64,000 nt of DNA, from assembly GCA_022559985.1 (NCBI GenBank), contig JAFJTR010000028.1:124001-188000 (forward strand). The letters are read 5' to 3'. Made by a program: the position numbers and the translations under genes. Position 1 is the first letter of the stretch. Every line of letters starts with the position of its first letter. Positions 41,150 through 51,901 of the stretch are shown here, piece by piece. Source of the DNA: Parastagonospora avenae f. sp. tritici 18332-5 (lineage: Eukaryota; Ascomycota; Dothideomycetes; Pleosporales; Phaeosphaeriaceae). A model generated the notes under the pieces. It was not told where the DNA came from and ran no database searches. It saw nothing but the letters and a program-made list of their open reading frames with translations.

Positions 41150-44100
41150 ATCTACATTGGGGCTCAAATGAGAGACACTAAAGGAAGCGAAGACGCCTCA
41201 AAATTCGCAATTCGCGCAGTAATTGAGTCAGTGGTAGCGCCCTGGTAGCATCCGCATGCCCCACATGCCGATTTATCCGTGGAGATCCTTACAAGACTAC
41301 ACATGTCTTGTAAAAGCCTTCCTGGCCAAATACGTGGAAGACTACAACTAGCGAAAGGAGACGAATGGTAGACGAAAGAACCCATGACATGGCAGACCCG
41401 CCCAAGGGCCTTTTGCTAGAAGACCTAAACAATAGGGAGAAACACTACTTTGCCCAGACTTCAGGAATGTCAACTAAGATGATTTGAGGGGCTAGAATTT
41501 GGTACGAAGAACATTCTCGCCGAACATACGACCGGTATGCAGCATAGGACAATAGAACAAGCAACCAGTTCAACAATTACAAGTGAAACTCAGTGCCAAT
41601 TTGCATCACTGCTTGCAGAGACGTCATTAGAAACTCGCATATCCTCTGTGCTTTCCGTCTCTACTCCCTGTCTATCTTCTATCATTACAAGTCGTCAACA
41701 TAGCAAGGCACTAGAGCATGATTAGAGTTTCCTTCCAGAATGTTGATCTGACAACACGCTTCGCACAACCCTGCGCCACCTTCCAGCACGGGCGTTGTGG
41801 ATCTGCACGTAGTGTATCATATTATGTGGCTTGACGCCTTCACCGCAGAGACCGTGCACAAGAGAAGATTAGGATGCCTTGCATAGGTAGTACGTGCTCA
41901 ACCTTGCCCTGCATATTCATCGCTGACACTGAATGACTGCCCGCTGACGAGCACGTTTGGGGAGATGTCGGTGAACGTGCATGACGAGACTTTCGTGCAA
42001 GTGGTCGTTTGACGAATTGAGAGAAGATGCGTGGAGGTGTGGATGTGCAGTCTTTGGAAATCCTAAAATCTTGACCCCAACCGTGCTTGCGGGACATATT
42101 CCGACCAATCAAGCACAGCCAGCGAATCGCAGCAGCTGTCTCTGACGAGCAACGCACATCATCAATTTCATGTTGTCAATTATTCGAAGCATGCAGTCGG
42201 AACCGCGTCCCCGTGCCACCTTCTTGCCTGACGCTCAGGCATCCAATATGGTATCCCGTCTGCGCTCCCTTCATAGTCTACCCCTGCTTGACGCCAACTT
42301 AAGGTTTGGGGTGTGGTGCCTCGTAACGAAAACCACCCCATACCCTACCCATGCCCGCCAGGAGTGGGCTGCAGCGACGATCTGACGTCTCAAATTATCG
42401 CATCCCACCATAACATCTTTTGGCGGTGAAGCCTGCCTGTCGTCATCTCTACTAGGGTGAGTGAAAGTCGCTTCGCTTCTTGGCTCGGCGATGCGGAGTT
42501 TTTGACGCGGAGTTTTTGATGCTAGCGGACGATACAGGGACACCAAACACGATGCTTCCTATATGTGCCTCGAAGAAGTGCAGAAAGAGAACGGTCACCT
42601 AGCAGCTGAGAGGATGAGTTGTGGTTAGTTGGCGGTGGCAACAACTCTATTTTCGTTGCACCACGACGCCACACAAACAGTTGAGACGAAAAACGGCAAC
42701 ATTCTCGATGTTTTTCTTTGCACAAGATTCAAAGGGAACCAGCCACTCCATGTAAGATACTGCAGACGTGCCTCGATTCGGCAAGGGGGGAACGGGCGAG
42801 CACGGGCGGGATGTCAACTGACTTGCGTCGCGACGGCGCCTAGACTTGTGCTAGAAGTGCTCAGGCGGCATCTTGTGGCTGGTTCACTGCGGCCCGGCGT
42901 GGACCCTAATCCACGTAGCAAGATGTATGGGCGTTTCAACGATTCTAGTCTCTTGTGCCTTTTGTTCGCGGAGTACACACCGCCTGTGATTGTTGGCCGC
43001 CATTTAATTGGCAATGCCTCGGTTTTGCGCTCGAATTTAGAAGTCTTGCATGTAACTCGCATCGATGATTGAGAAAATCCCATCGGATCCGCACGCGCGC
43101 ATAGACCATCCGGTGAAGCTATTTTTTGTGCTAACTCTGCATGCAACCTTCGAAGCCTCAACTCGTGCCTGGGTCAAGAATCTCAAACGACCTGCTGGAA
43201 GGGGTAGTGTCGGAAGAGGCAATCTCCAAAGCTTCTTGGCCGATGAACCACCGAACATCAGCTGTTAGTGACGAAATTCAAGACCGACGTTGACCACCTA
43301 ATTGAAAGAATCGAGACAACATCCTCGATACGCCCAATGATCAAGGCGAGATCGACGGAACGTGTGTGCTTCACATGCTGCCAATACGGAGTCGCCGCTG
43401 GTCCGGATGGTGGCACAATCGTTGCCTTCTTGCCAGATGGGGTTGCTTTGCTTTGTGTCGCCATTTACGTATCCCGAACATTAAGGTGATCCCTGAACCG
43501 TGACCGTCGTGCACCAGCCGCGCACGCTGGATAATTTTACTTGTTAGCGTAGTGTGGCTTGCCACTGTGGCTGCTGTCTGTGTGATTCGGAATCATCTTC
43601 ATACTAAATTTGACATTCTGAACAGCTCGCGTCTCCACGAGGCCATCAGTGGAGGAGTTGTTGAGAGCCATTCAATAAACCAGCGCATTTGCTTCGTGGC
43701 CGTCAATGGCTCGATCCATTGATGAAATTGCAGCACAAAGTGGCCGCCGAGATCGCCCGACTAACCTGCTCATGATGGTCGTTGTTGTATCGATTCGATG
43801 GTGAAGATGATCTGCTTGTCAAACCATCGAGGCACTAATGTTTGACCCTGGTGGCGGCCCCAGCTTGTGTTCAAGCGTTCCCTTCCCGCTTCAATCCATC
43901 CGGTTGGAAACAATTCAGGAACGATCGATCCGGCAGCACGTGAGATGACGCAAATCGCGTGACCGGAAGTAGCCTTCCGAACCTGTGCATGCCACCATGT
44001 TCACATGATTACATGAGAGCTTTAGGACAAATTCATATCTTCATCACAGTGTCTGTCTAAAATCTGTCCTTAGCACTGCTGCGCTTTCGTATGATACAAC

Positions 44101-45462
44101 ATTACTTTGCACGTTGCTCTTTGCTTCCAAGATTGTGTCAAATTCTTCAAACCGTGTTTCCACCAACGCAATATGGGTGCAACTGAACAAAATTGAGGCT
44201 GACATATGAACGCTGTGCCTCGATGGACATTCTGCGAGTCATGGTTTGATGACATGGTTTCTAGATTACTTCTGCTACTCTATACTTCCCGAGTCCTGAT
44301 AGATCCAATGGCCCAGGCTGAGCTGTAGTCAAATAAGCGATATGTAGTTAACAAGCGCCACAAGCCTGCACAAGCATACCGTTAGTCCAATTTGAGTAAC
44401 TTCATCTTATTGAAGTCGAGGTCGGGCCGTTCAGACACGGAAATACATGAACGTTATCCTCATTGAAGTACTATTCTGCAGATCATGTAGTCCCAAGCTC
44501 GTGCTGACCGGGTCTCTTCAAGCAGGCTTCGATGTGGGGCGGACGTTGGGGGATCTGATCAAGCGCATGAAACGTAACAGAACAAGCAGCGCCGCGTGCG
44601 TCTAGAGTCCTATTTACACACACGCTGAATCATGTGCAGATGCGCACGATGCGCACATCCATGATTCAGAAGGAACAAGCCCTTGAGGTTCACAAAGATC
44701 GATTGGCACGTATCATGAGGAAAAGGGTTGGTCTCAGGTGACATAGCGAGATATTCCCTACGCAGCAGTGACAGCTGATATGTGCATGAATGGGAATATG
44801 TTCCGATTCAGACAATGTCTGCTAGCATCGTACCTTCTTGCAGCCAAGTCAGAATGCCCGGGTCATTCAAGCGATTCATATTCGTGTGGCTGAACTGCTA
44901 GAGCTGTTGAACCTAGCGAGTATCCATCCGGCTTCTCACTTTCCGACGGGCTTGTCTATCCACTGCAATCGATCTTGCTGCATTAGGAAACAGTCTTAAT
45001 CCAACCACTGTGTACTATTGCCTAAGAAATTTGCGGTATGCTTAGCCACTGTCAGGCAAAAAGTCTCCAGTTGACCCATGAAGGACCTAGCTACGGGTCC
45101 AAAGAAGTCTCGCAGTGCGGCAGCTGGATCTAATCCAAATTGCGATAGCTAATCTCTTGGGCAATTGCCGAGCTCGATGTTTGTCAATAGTGGATCCACC
45201 TTGATTGCTATCCACTCTTCAGGCTAGCGTACCATGGTTCGTCAAGGCCGAAAGCGGACACCACAGGCATTGCATGTTATCCCGTGAGGCCTGCATGTAT
45301 ACAAGATATAATGGATTGTTGGGTTTGAGTCGCAAGTAGCTACGACGGTTATAACGGCACAATACAGGAGCCATCGTTCCTTTAGTTTAACCCCCGATCG
45401 GCATGTCCCGTTAGATCACATGTTGAAGTACTCCAATGAAACAGCCGGTTTACAAAGGAGAT
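41150..45462. other. 4.3 kb region without a convincing gene
   Basis: Open frames are short and overlap on both strands. The best candidate is a minus-strand ATG frame at 43258-43464 (MATQSKATPSGKKATIV...), which has a possible splice donor near its end but no coherent next exon. A 15-base direct repeat (GCGGAGTTTTTGA) occurs near 42490-42520 and a 10-base inverted repeat at 44625-44669. Base composition is not obviously AT-shifted, so RIP-type decay is not evident by eye. Confidence 0.5.
44625..44669. repeat. Inverted repeat, 10-base arms
   Basis: CTGAATCATG at 44625-44634 and its exact reverse complement at 44660-44669, with a 25-base spacer that itself holds a tandem GATGCGCAC pair. No coding gene overlaps it. 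Confidence 0.7.
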
Positions 45463-47010
45463 CTACTCTCTTAAATGGGCTTCCTTGCCAGCACGCGAAG
45501 CCATGACTAGCATTTCCCTGGCAGCGTTAGTCCCCGCATTTCGGGTACCAGTCGGAATTCTTGCAGCAAGATGTTGTGCATGACCTTCAGCGCAACCGAC
45601 TGAGTGGGCTTCAGTCGAATGGACCGACTGGTTTGGAGGCATCACGCCATTGTGGCGCTCTTTATTGTCGTTGTGAGGATCGATTTGTGTTCTCGCTGCA
45701 GGAGTTCGATCGTGCGACACCGACATATCTCCAGCGTTGGTGTCAGTCGAAAAATCTCCGAGGTGTACCTCCTTAGATAACCCAAGGGGGGCGTCTATAG
45801 TGTCCATGAATGCGGGTGCCTCTTGGTGCACTGTACTTGCGTCATCCAAGAGTGTTGTGAGGTCCTGCTCATGTTGGCTCTTTCCTTCATTAGACACGTT
45901 GCTTGCCTCGTTGTCGCCATCTCCTCTTTCTCTAGAAGACTTTTCTTCAAGGACATGTTGAGGCGATGGAGTCCCTTCCTCCGAACCTTGATTCTCCGGT
46001 TTGGCAGTATCATGGGATCCGCCATTGGTTTGCTGAGAAGGTCCAGTCGAGCTTCCGACGTACGCAGCATTTTTCAGACTTGTTGTAGAAATATTTCCTG
46101 CCGGCTTAGAGGCTTCTTCGATCGATACCGGCTTAGTGTCACTCGGCGTCCCAGTCCAACTTCCCATTGCGATATTCTGCCGCGGTTGTGTTCTTCGCGC
46201 CAGTCTTCGCGCCCGAGCGTCCATTGGAGCAGCGTCGAGCTGAGCCGTATCCTCCTCTACAGTCCTGGACGAGACAGCCGCAGCCGCAGCATTTGCATCT
46301 GGCGCATTGCTGGTACCGACAGATCTTTTCCCGCCCTTCTTACTCTCGGATCCCTCCTCGTCGTTCCATACATCGACCCACTCTTTGCCAGCCTTCTTCA
46401 TGCCTGTGAACTTCAAGAAGGTCTTTGCGCTACCACTCGTATCCAGATGCTCGTCGTGCTCAGTTGGCGCATATCTGCCCGGAATGTAGGTCTCGTCGCT
46501 GCGAGCATAGTTCTGACTTGGCCGATAATCTTCACGGAATTCGACCTCGCGTGCAAATCTAAAGCGCTTCCGCACAGGCCTAGCGTCTTCATTGTGATCA
46601 TCTTGTGATGAGGCGGTTGTGAGCTGAGCTGAAGTTTCGGATGATTGCGACAACGATCGCGGTCGCTTCTCACCCCGTGGTACGTTGACTTCCTTCGTTC
46701 GTGAATATCCCGAGCTCGACTCGACGCCCGACAGCCAATTGTTGAAGTCAATATGTGTTCTCCTAACTCCCAGTAGAGCATCTTGTTTGGGGCGATAGTT
46801 GTCACGTCTGTCTCTAAAAGACCCGTACTCTGCATCCGCAGCCTCCATTGCATCGAATAATGGTCGAAATTGTTGACAAGTCTCGCAGCCCTCACTGGCG
46901 GTGTCAGACAGGATAGGAACAAGCCCTGAGCCTGTGACCTTGGCCAGAGCTTTGGAACAAGCTTTGCATGTGATGGACCTAGAGTCGACAGCCATTGGAT
47001 CGGATGTCAT
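45463..47010 (-). CDS. Fungal protein of unknown function with N-terminal CxxC pairs
   Basis: One long frame; the first ATG is at 47010, giving 515 residues. The N-terminus has CKACSKALAK and, about 26 residues later, CETCQQF, which together could bind one zinc. A conserved-looking patch near residues 190-220 reads AKTFLKFTGMKKAGKEWVDVW. A basic stretch (RKRFRFAREVEFREDYRPS) may act in nuclear import. The rest is Ser/Asp/Glu/Thr-rich and probably disordered, ending in a short Ala/Arg helix (NAAREMLVMASRAGKEAH). I do not recognise the family. Large gene-poor DNA lies downstream. Confidence 0.7.
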   Translation of the reverse strand: MTSDPMAVDSRSITCKACSKALAKVTGSGLVPILSDTASEGCETCQQFRPLFDAMEAADAEYGSFRDRRDNYRPKQDALLGVRRTHIDFNNWLSGVESSSGYSRTKEVNVPRGEKRPRSLSQSSETSAQLTTASSQDDHNEDARPVRKRFRFAREVEFREDYRPSQNYARSDETYIPGRYAPTEHDEHLDTSGSAKTFLKFTGMKKAGKEWVDVWNDEEGSESKKGGKRSVGTSNAPDANAAAAAVSSRTVEEDTAQLDAAPMDARARRLARRTQPRQNIAMGSWTGTPSDTKPVSIEEASKPAGNISTTSLKNAAYVGSSTGPSQQTNGGSHDTAKPENQGSEEGTPSPQHVLEEKSSRERGDGDNEASNVSNEGKSQHEQDLTTLLDDASTVHQEAPAFMDTIDAPLGLSKEVHLGDFSTDTNAGDMSVSHDRTPAARTQIDPHNDNKERHNGVMPPNQSVHSTEAHSVGCAEGHAQHLAARIPTGTRNAGTNAAREMLVMASRAGKEAHLRE

Positions 47011-47998
47011 AGAGCGACGCACAGTAGCGGTAGAAGGTAAGGTAGGCGTTAAAATCGTTACGGGAGCCTTTTGAAGGCCTCCCAGGCTGTGACCGTTCGC
47101 TTTGGCACTTGTGTATCGCCGAAGGCCTGCGGGAGACGTGAAAGCGTGCCTTGTGATTTTGTTGCGAGAAGGTTCTATCGATCTTTGCTGTTCTTGTGTC
47201 GGGTGTTACAAGACCCTATCTTAGTTCTACTTCGTGCAAGGTAGAAAGAACCAATTAAATAATGCCGGCGTGGTGTTGGCATTCATACTACGGTGCAGAA
47301 GTCTGTGGAATCGCCGCGACAACCAAGCACAGTAAACACACTCCAGTGCCTGCGTGGTCTGAGAATAGCGCACTTGCAGATTTGAGCCGCAAAACAACAC
47401 AGATTAAGCAGTCACTGGAGTGAAGTCCTGTATTTGGATCCAGACCGAGCAATGTTAGTATGTGAGATGGTAAAGTCTGGGTCGAAGTTGCCACTACCCA
47501 AACGGTACCTCGCGGCGCTAGCAATGGCCCCTGCACACCACGCAAGAGCTTCACAGTTTTTTGCCCGTTAAACACGGTGCCTTTCTCTTCGTTGGAAAAA
47601 TGCCATTGGCAGCTTCAGCTCACGGACAAGTCAATTATATAATCGCTGATGGCGCTCCACCTGGGCATGCTAGCTTGACCGGCTCCGACAACGGCAATTT
47701 GTGCTGCGAGCTCTCGGCCTCGTCCGTTATGTCCTTATACTTGGAGCAACCGGCACATTGACGCGTATAGTCCTCATCAAGAGATATGTTTTGGACAGTG
47801 TACAGTGTACGCTCTGAAATTTCGATCTTCGCCATACCATGTGTTTGCACAATGTTGGTTATCTACAGTGTTACACCGAATCAGGTATATCTTTCATTTC
47901 TGCGCACCTCTCAATCTCCAGTACCAAACATGATCCTGCCAAAAACTGCATTCATCATATCTTCAAGCTTCCATTCTAGCACATTTGACCAATCAGCC
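47011..47998. other. Intergenic, divergent starts
   Basis: About 990 bases. The frame of the next gene is open back to 47786, but the upstream part contains no membrane or domain feature and the Met at 47999 gives a cleaner protein. Confidence 0.4.
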
Positions 47999-48334
47999 AT
48001 GGATTTCACTACCGAACCTACCACGGGAGACTACGATTCTGCGGGGCTGATCTTCAGCATCCTCCTCTTCTACTTAATCGTGTTGGCAGTTTGTGTCTCC
48101 GTAGTATACTGCCATCGCCGGCCCAGTTACGAAGTCGAGGCTGGGATGTCTGGTCTCGAAACGGATGGTTGGTATGTGCATGTCGCTCACAACGAATCGC
48201 TGCCACAGTACGAAGATGAGATCCATGATGCATCGCCAACCTATGATGAGGTAATGCACTACTCTGTGCGTGTTGTGGTCGTTGATAGTCAAGACTCGAT
48301 CGTCTTTGATGCTCGGTCGGCGGCAACTGCTTGA
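47999..48334 (+). CDS. Small single-pass membrane protein
   Basis: 111 residues from the ATG at 47999 (an upstream in-frame ATG at 47786 would add 71 residues). A short Thr/Asp-rich N-terminus is followed by one membrane segment (AGLIFSILLFYLIVLAVCVS) and a cytoplasmic-type tail with LPQYEDE and ASPTYDEV. These are PY-like tyrosine motifs of the kind that recruit WW-domain ubiquitin ligase adaptors, although neither is an exact PPxY. No homologue is recognised. The membrane segment is the main evidence that the frame is real. Confidence 0.5.
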   Translation: MDFTTEPTTGDYDSAGLIFSILLFYLIVLAVCVSVVYCHRRPSYEVEAGMSGLETDGWYVHVAHNESLPQYEDEIHDASPTYDEVMHYSVRVVVVDSQDSIVFDARSAATA

Positions 48335-48765
48335 ATGCACTCGGGTCTTTGAATAGACCTAAAATTTTGCACTGCTACCTAGGTATATTCTTTTCCGGGG
48401 AGCTGGTTCTCTCTTCCATACACTGATTTTGTATGAAAATTTGAAACCATATTGTAATTTCATCTCTGTGCCAAATTCTAATCCCGTTTGCGATATTATA
48501 CATAGCTTGTGTAAAATCTGTGTGCGGTCAAGGCGAAATTCTCATGTCCTCAAATCTGCACTACCGAACCATGGTTGCACACCAAACCAACAATCCCGCC
48601 TGAACCAAAGTTTGCAAAACCATACCATATCAGCAGTATATAAAAACCCTTCACATTCCATGTCCTTCCTTCCAAAAAATACAAACTGCCCGAACAAACT
48701 TCTCTGCTTTCACCGTCCCTCGACTCTAGATCTCAAAGTCCATCAACGCGAACAGAAGCAAAACA
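48335..48765. other. Upstream region of the Ser/Thr-rich repeat gene
   Basis: About 430 bases including a strong TATA box, annotated separately. No other feature seen. Confidence 0.45.
48637..48646 (+). promoter_or_regulatory. TATA box (TATATAAAAA)
   Basis: A near-consensus TATA element 120 bases before the ATG at 48766, followed by a C-rich pyrimidine tract and CAAAACA just before the ATG, as in strongly expressed or inducible fungal genes. Confidence 0.6.
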
Positions 48766-49434
48766 ATGGACATATTCAAACGCACATCTCAGACCATTTC
48801 CTCCCAGCCCCCATCGTCTACCTCTCTCACGCCCTCATCAGCGTTTACATCCTCAGGCGCCTCATCACATAACACCTCCTGGCTCTCTAAATTGCGCCCT
48901 AAGAAGGCGGTAAACGCCCAACCATTGATAGGCGTCTCCAAACGAGTTTCCAAGCCCCCGTCTTCTCCGTCTCCCACACCTACACCATCATCCTCATCTA
49001 TGTCATCACAAAACACCTCACAAGACACCTCACAAAATACCTCACAAGACACCTCACAAAGCACCGCACAAAATACCTCACAAATCACCTCATGGCTCTC
49101 CAAACTGCGCCCCAAGAAAACCCAACCCCTGCCGATGAATACCCAACCATCATCCCCGCGGACGCCGCCTTTCCCAACCAAAGGGAGCTGGTTCAGCCGC
49201 GCAAGTACCGCGACGACATCGACGGTATCGACGGCGTCAACGAGCAGTGAAGATGGATCAGAAGTGGCGAAGGAGCCGGAGGAAGAACTCACGTCGTTGG
49301 AAGAGTACTCGCTAGCGCCGCGGTGGAGGCGAGACGCAGCAAAGAAGCGGGTGCGGGAGATGCGAGCGTGGCTGTGTGAAGGGGAGGTAGAGATGCCTGC
49401 GTTTATGAGAGAGAAAAACTTTGCCCAGAAATGA
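48766..49434 (+). CDS. Ser/Thr-rich protein with duplicated WLSKLRPKK motif
   Basis: A single-exon 222-residue protein. The motif TSWLSKLRPKK occurs twice (about residues 37-47 and 108-118), and between the copies lies a seven-unit (N/D/S)TSQ tandem repeat. A third related motif, GSWFSRAS, follows near residue 142. The C-terminal 50 residues are a charged, probably helical domain (LEEYSLAPRWRRDAAKKRVRE, then MRAWLCEGEVEMPAFMREK). No signal peptide or membrane segment. The family is not recognised. The TATA box and clean ATG context support expression. Confidence 0.7.
   Translation: MDIFKRTSQTISSQPPSSTSLTPSSAFTSSGASSHNTSWLSKLRPKKAVNAQPLIGVSKRVSKPPSSPSPTPTPSSSSMSSQNTSQDTSQNTSQDTSQSTAQNTSQITSWLSKLRPKKTQPLPMNTQPSSPRTPPFPTKGSWFSRASTATTSTVSTASTSSEDGSEVAKEPEEELTSLEEYSLAPRWRRDAAKKRVREMRAWLCEGEVEMPAFMREKNFAQK
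49006..49089 (+). repeat. Seven tandem 12-base repeats
   Basis: Unit TCACAA(A/G)ACACC with small changes, coding S-Q-(N/D)-T. It lies between the two WLSKLRPKK motifs of the Ser/Thr-rich gene. Confidence 0.85.
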
Positions 49435-49638
49435 AGAAATGGTGCTAACATAGATACTGGGATCGCATACTGGAACCTGCGTTGGGAGGAAGGAGCGTAT
49501 TCGTTTGGTTGGAGCTTACTTGTTAGCCTACCAATATTACCGAGCATACCGTTAAAACTCCATGCAAAACCGCATATCATAAATGTCATAAATCATATCG
49601 TGTTGCTCATGACGCGGCATTTCATGCACTCAGATCCC

Positions 49639-51267
49639 TCATGCTGACGCCGGAAACTCTTCTTTCGACGCCAATGGTGAAAACGGCGTGTCAAAGAAGG
49701 TGCTCTCCTTCGCCATGACGGCCTCCAAATCCTCGACTTGCCCCTTAAGCAGCTCAAACTTGTAGAAGTACGAATGCACCCGATGTGCCTCGTAGTAATC
49801 CAAACACATCTGCCTCCACGTATGCTTCTTCCTCAGCGCGCTCAATCGTTCGTCATCCAATGTCACTGGTGTCGTTATTCCCTTATTGTCCGTCTCCACG
49901 AATCGCAACTTTTCAATGCTACCGAATGCGCTCTTCATGACTGCAACCATCATCGGCAAATCCCCATTGTCTATTTGCTTGATGTCGACGGTAAGCGTGA
50001 ACAGATGTAGGTCCTTGACGAGATCTTGAATTTGGCAGCGCCAGAAGTACTGCAGCGACCGCGGGTTCGTAGCCACGGGCGGTTCGAAGAGCAAGAAAAT
50101 GGGATCCGGCGCGAGCCAGCGTATGCAGTGTAGTAGAGCGAGTTTGCCAAAGTGAAATGTGAGTCGTCGGATTTCGTGTCGCTTTTCTGGTCCGGACTGC
50201 CAGAGGAAGTTGGTGAAACTGCTCAAATGTTAGTCAACGATCGAAAAGGAGACCGAGCTATCATACCCTGTGAGGCCGAAATGGAAGTCGGTGCTATGGT
50301 AGATGTGCGTTTGAAGATGATCCGTAGTGTTCTTGGAGATCCGAAACAATGTGGACAATGAGATTGCGGCGCGGTCTTTTCTCCCCGGTAGAAGTGTTCC
50401 ATAGTCATCTGATCGCAGATCATACGAGCCAGACAATCCGGCAGCTGTCATGAGGATGAGCTCTTTGATTTCAGCAGGAAGCTTTTGGTAAGCGTGGAAT
50501 AGCGGGCGGATTGTGACGCTATCATCGTCCGTTGCCGCAGGTCCAAGCAAGCGGGATCGGTGAGTCAAATGTTCATCATGTTCCAGTCGCCCAGTAGGAT
50601 GAGCCAGCAGTACGTCTAACCGTGAAATGTACAATTTGCTGAAGTAGTCGCGAGCCGACATCCAACCTGCGCCACAACGAATAACCAGCTTGTAGTGCCT
50701 CCTCGTTTTGTTAGCCGAGTTTGGTCTTGACCCGGCCCTTCCATCTCTTACGCGCATGTTAGGCTGTTCATGATTTGGTCCAGTCCCGATAAGCTCCATT
50801 GAGTCTCGTCGAAAAGCATCGTCATCGCGTTCCTCAAGCGTCGCAAATTCCTGCGGCGGGAAGAGTTTGATAATGATGATTTGCCTAGCATCTGTGAAAG
50901 TAGTGTCGGTCAAGACACACTTTATAGGCTTCCCCAGCTCAAAATATCCTAATTGCCTGGCGCTCTGAGAATCCAGACTGATCTTTCCGTGGAAGTGCAA
51001 GCATGATTCGTGGTTGAGCGCCCACTCTGCGAGATGATGTAGGATAACGCGCTTTTGCTGCTCATGGATCCAGAAGGTATTTGCTGAGTTCTGTGGAGAC
51101 TTTGGCGAAGGGGGAGTAGAGGCGGAGGATTTGTGTTTCTTTGGCGTAGGCGTAGTTGGAAGCTTAAGGTCAGTAGGCGTTTTCCTGGCACCAGGGGACA
51201 TTCTTGTGCGGTTCATGTTGAGGCGTTCGAGCAGGGCCGCGATAGGCGAGGTTGCGCATCCGAACAT
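49639..51267 (-). CDS. Fungal protein of unknown function, F-box-like segment
   Basis: Exon 1 (51267-50267), a 48-base intron and exon 2 (50218-49639) give 526 residues. The N-terminus is basic and Pro/Ser-rich (LPTTPTPKKHKS), with a second possible start at Met18. The middle contains LGYFELGKPIKCVLTDTTF, KTRRHYKLVIRCGAGW and YQKLPAEIKELILMTAAGL. The last is similar to the start of an F-box or the LPxEI motif of fungal orphan families. Exon 2 continues with RLTFHFGKLALLHCIRWLAP and ends in a helix. No named domain is certain, so function is not assigned. The splice GLTG to FTNFLW keeps a smooth frame. Confidence 0.75.
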
Positions 51268-51901
51268 GAATGCGGATCACGTCAACTTAGGTCAAGGATG
51301 CATGGAACTTGCGGTATACTAAGTTTGCGAAGAAGCAAAGCTGTGCGCGCCTAGTCCATGAATGGTCCCTTCAACCAGACTTTGCAGTGCCGAGATCTGG
51401 GACAAACAATCGGAAAGTTTGCGTAGTAGTGAGAAAATTGCCTAGTTTACGATCCGGGTGGAGGGAACGGAAAGTATAATGGCTATTGCTTTGTGGCGTC
51501 TTGGTCAACGACGATAGCGCGCGATGTGTTTGCTGCGACAGGATGTGCAGCGACGTATGCGTAGAAGGGATGCAATGTATAAATCAGAGAGAAAGATAGC
51601 GTGATAATGCGTCTGACGATGCTGTATGCGGGTTGGTGTTGTAACTATACGTGGCGCATGATGACGATGTCGTGCAGAGGTCGAGGTTGGGCGATCCTGA
51701 TCCTGCCTGGACGGCCGCTAGCAGACCCACGCGACTCGATGTTCATGGGGAAAGATGCACCTGTCTCAGGGCCAGTCATCAGGGCAGGAACTCATCAGTC
51801 AGTAACATGTAACTTCATTGCATCTTGTGGCTCATTGTGCCGGGTATCCAAACTATCGGGAAAAACGCCTAGTCATCCATGTCCAGCAACGTACGAAACG
51901 A
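51268..51901. other. Intergenic region
   Basis: About 630 bases upstream of the orphan gene and downstream of the AT-hook/coiled-coil gene. No supported feature. Confidence 0.45.

Noticed and set aside
43258..43464. Minus-strand ATG frame with possible donor
   Set aside because: Joining to the next open segment leads to a stop or the wrong phase, so no coherent gene results.
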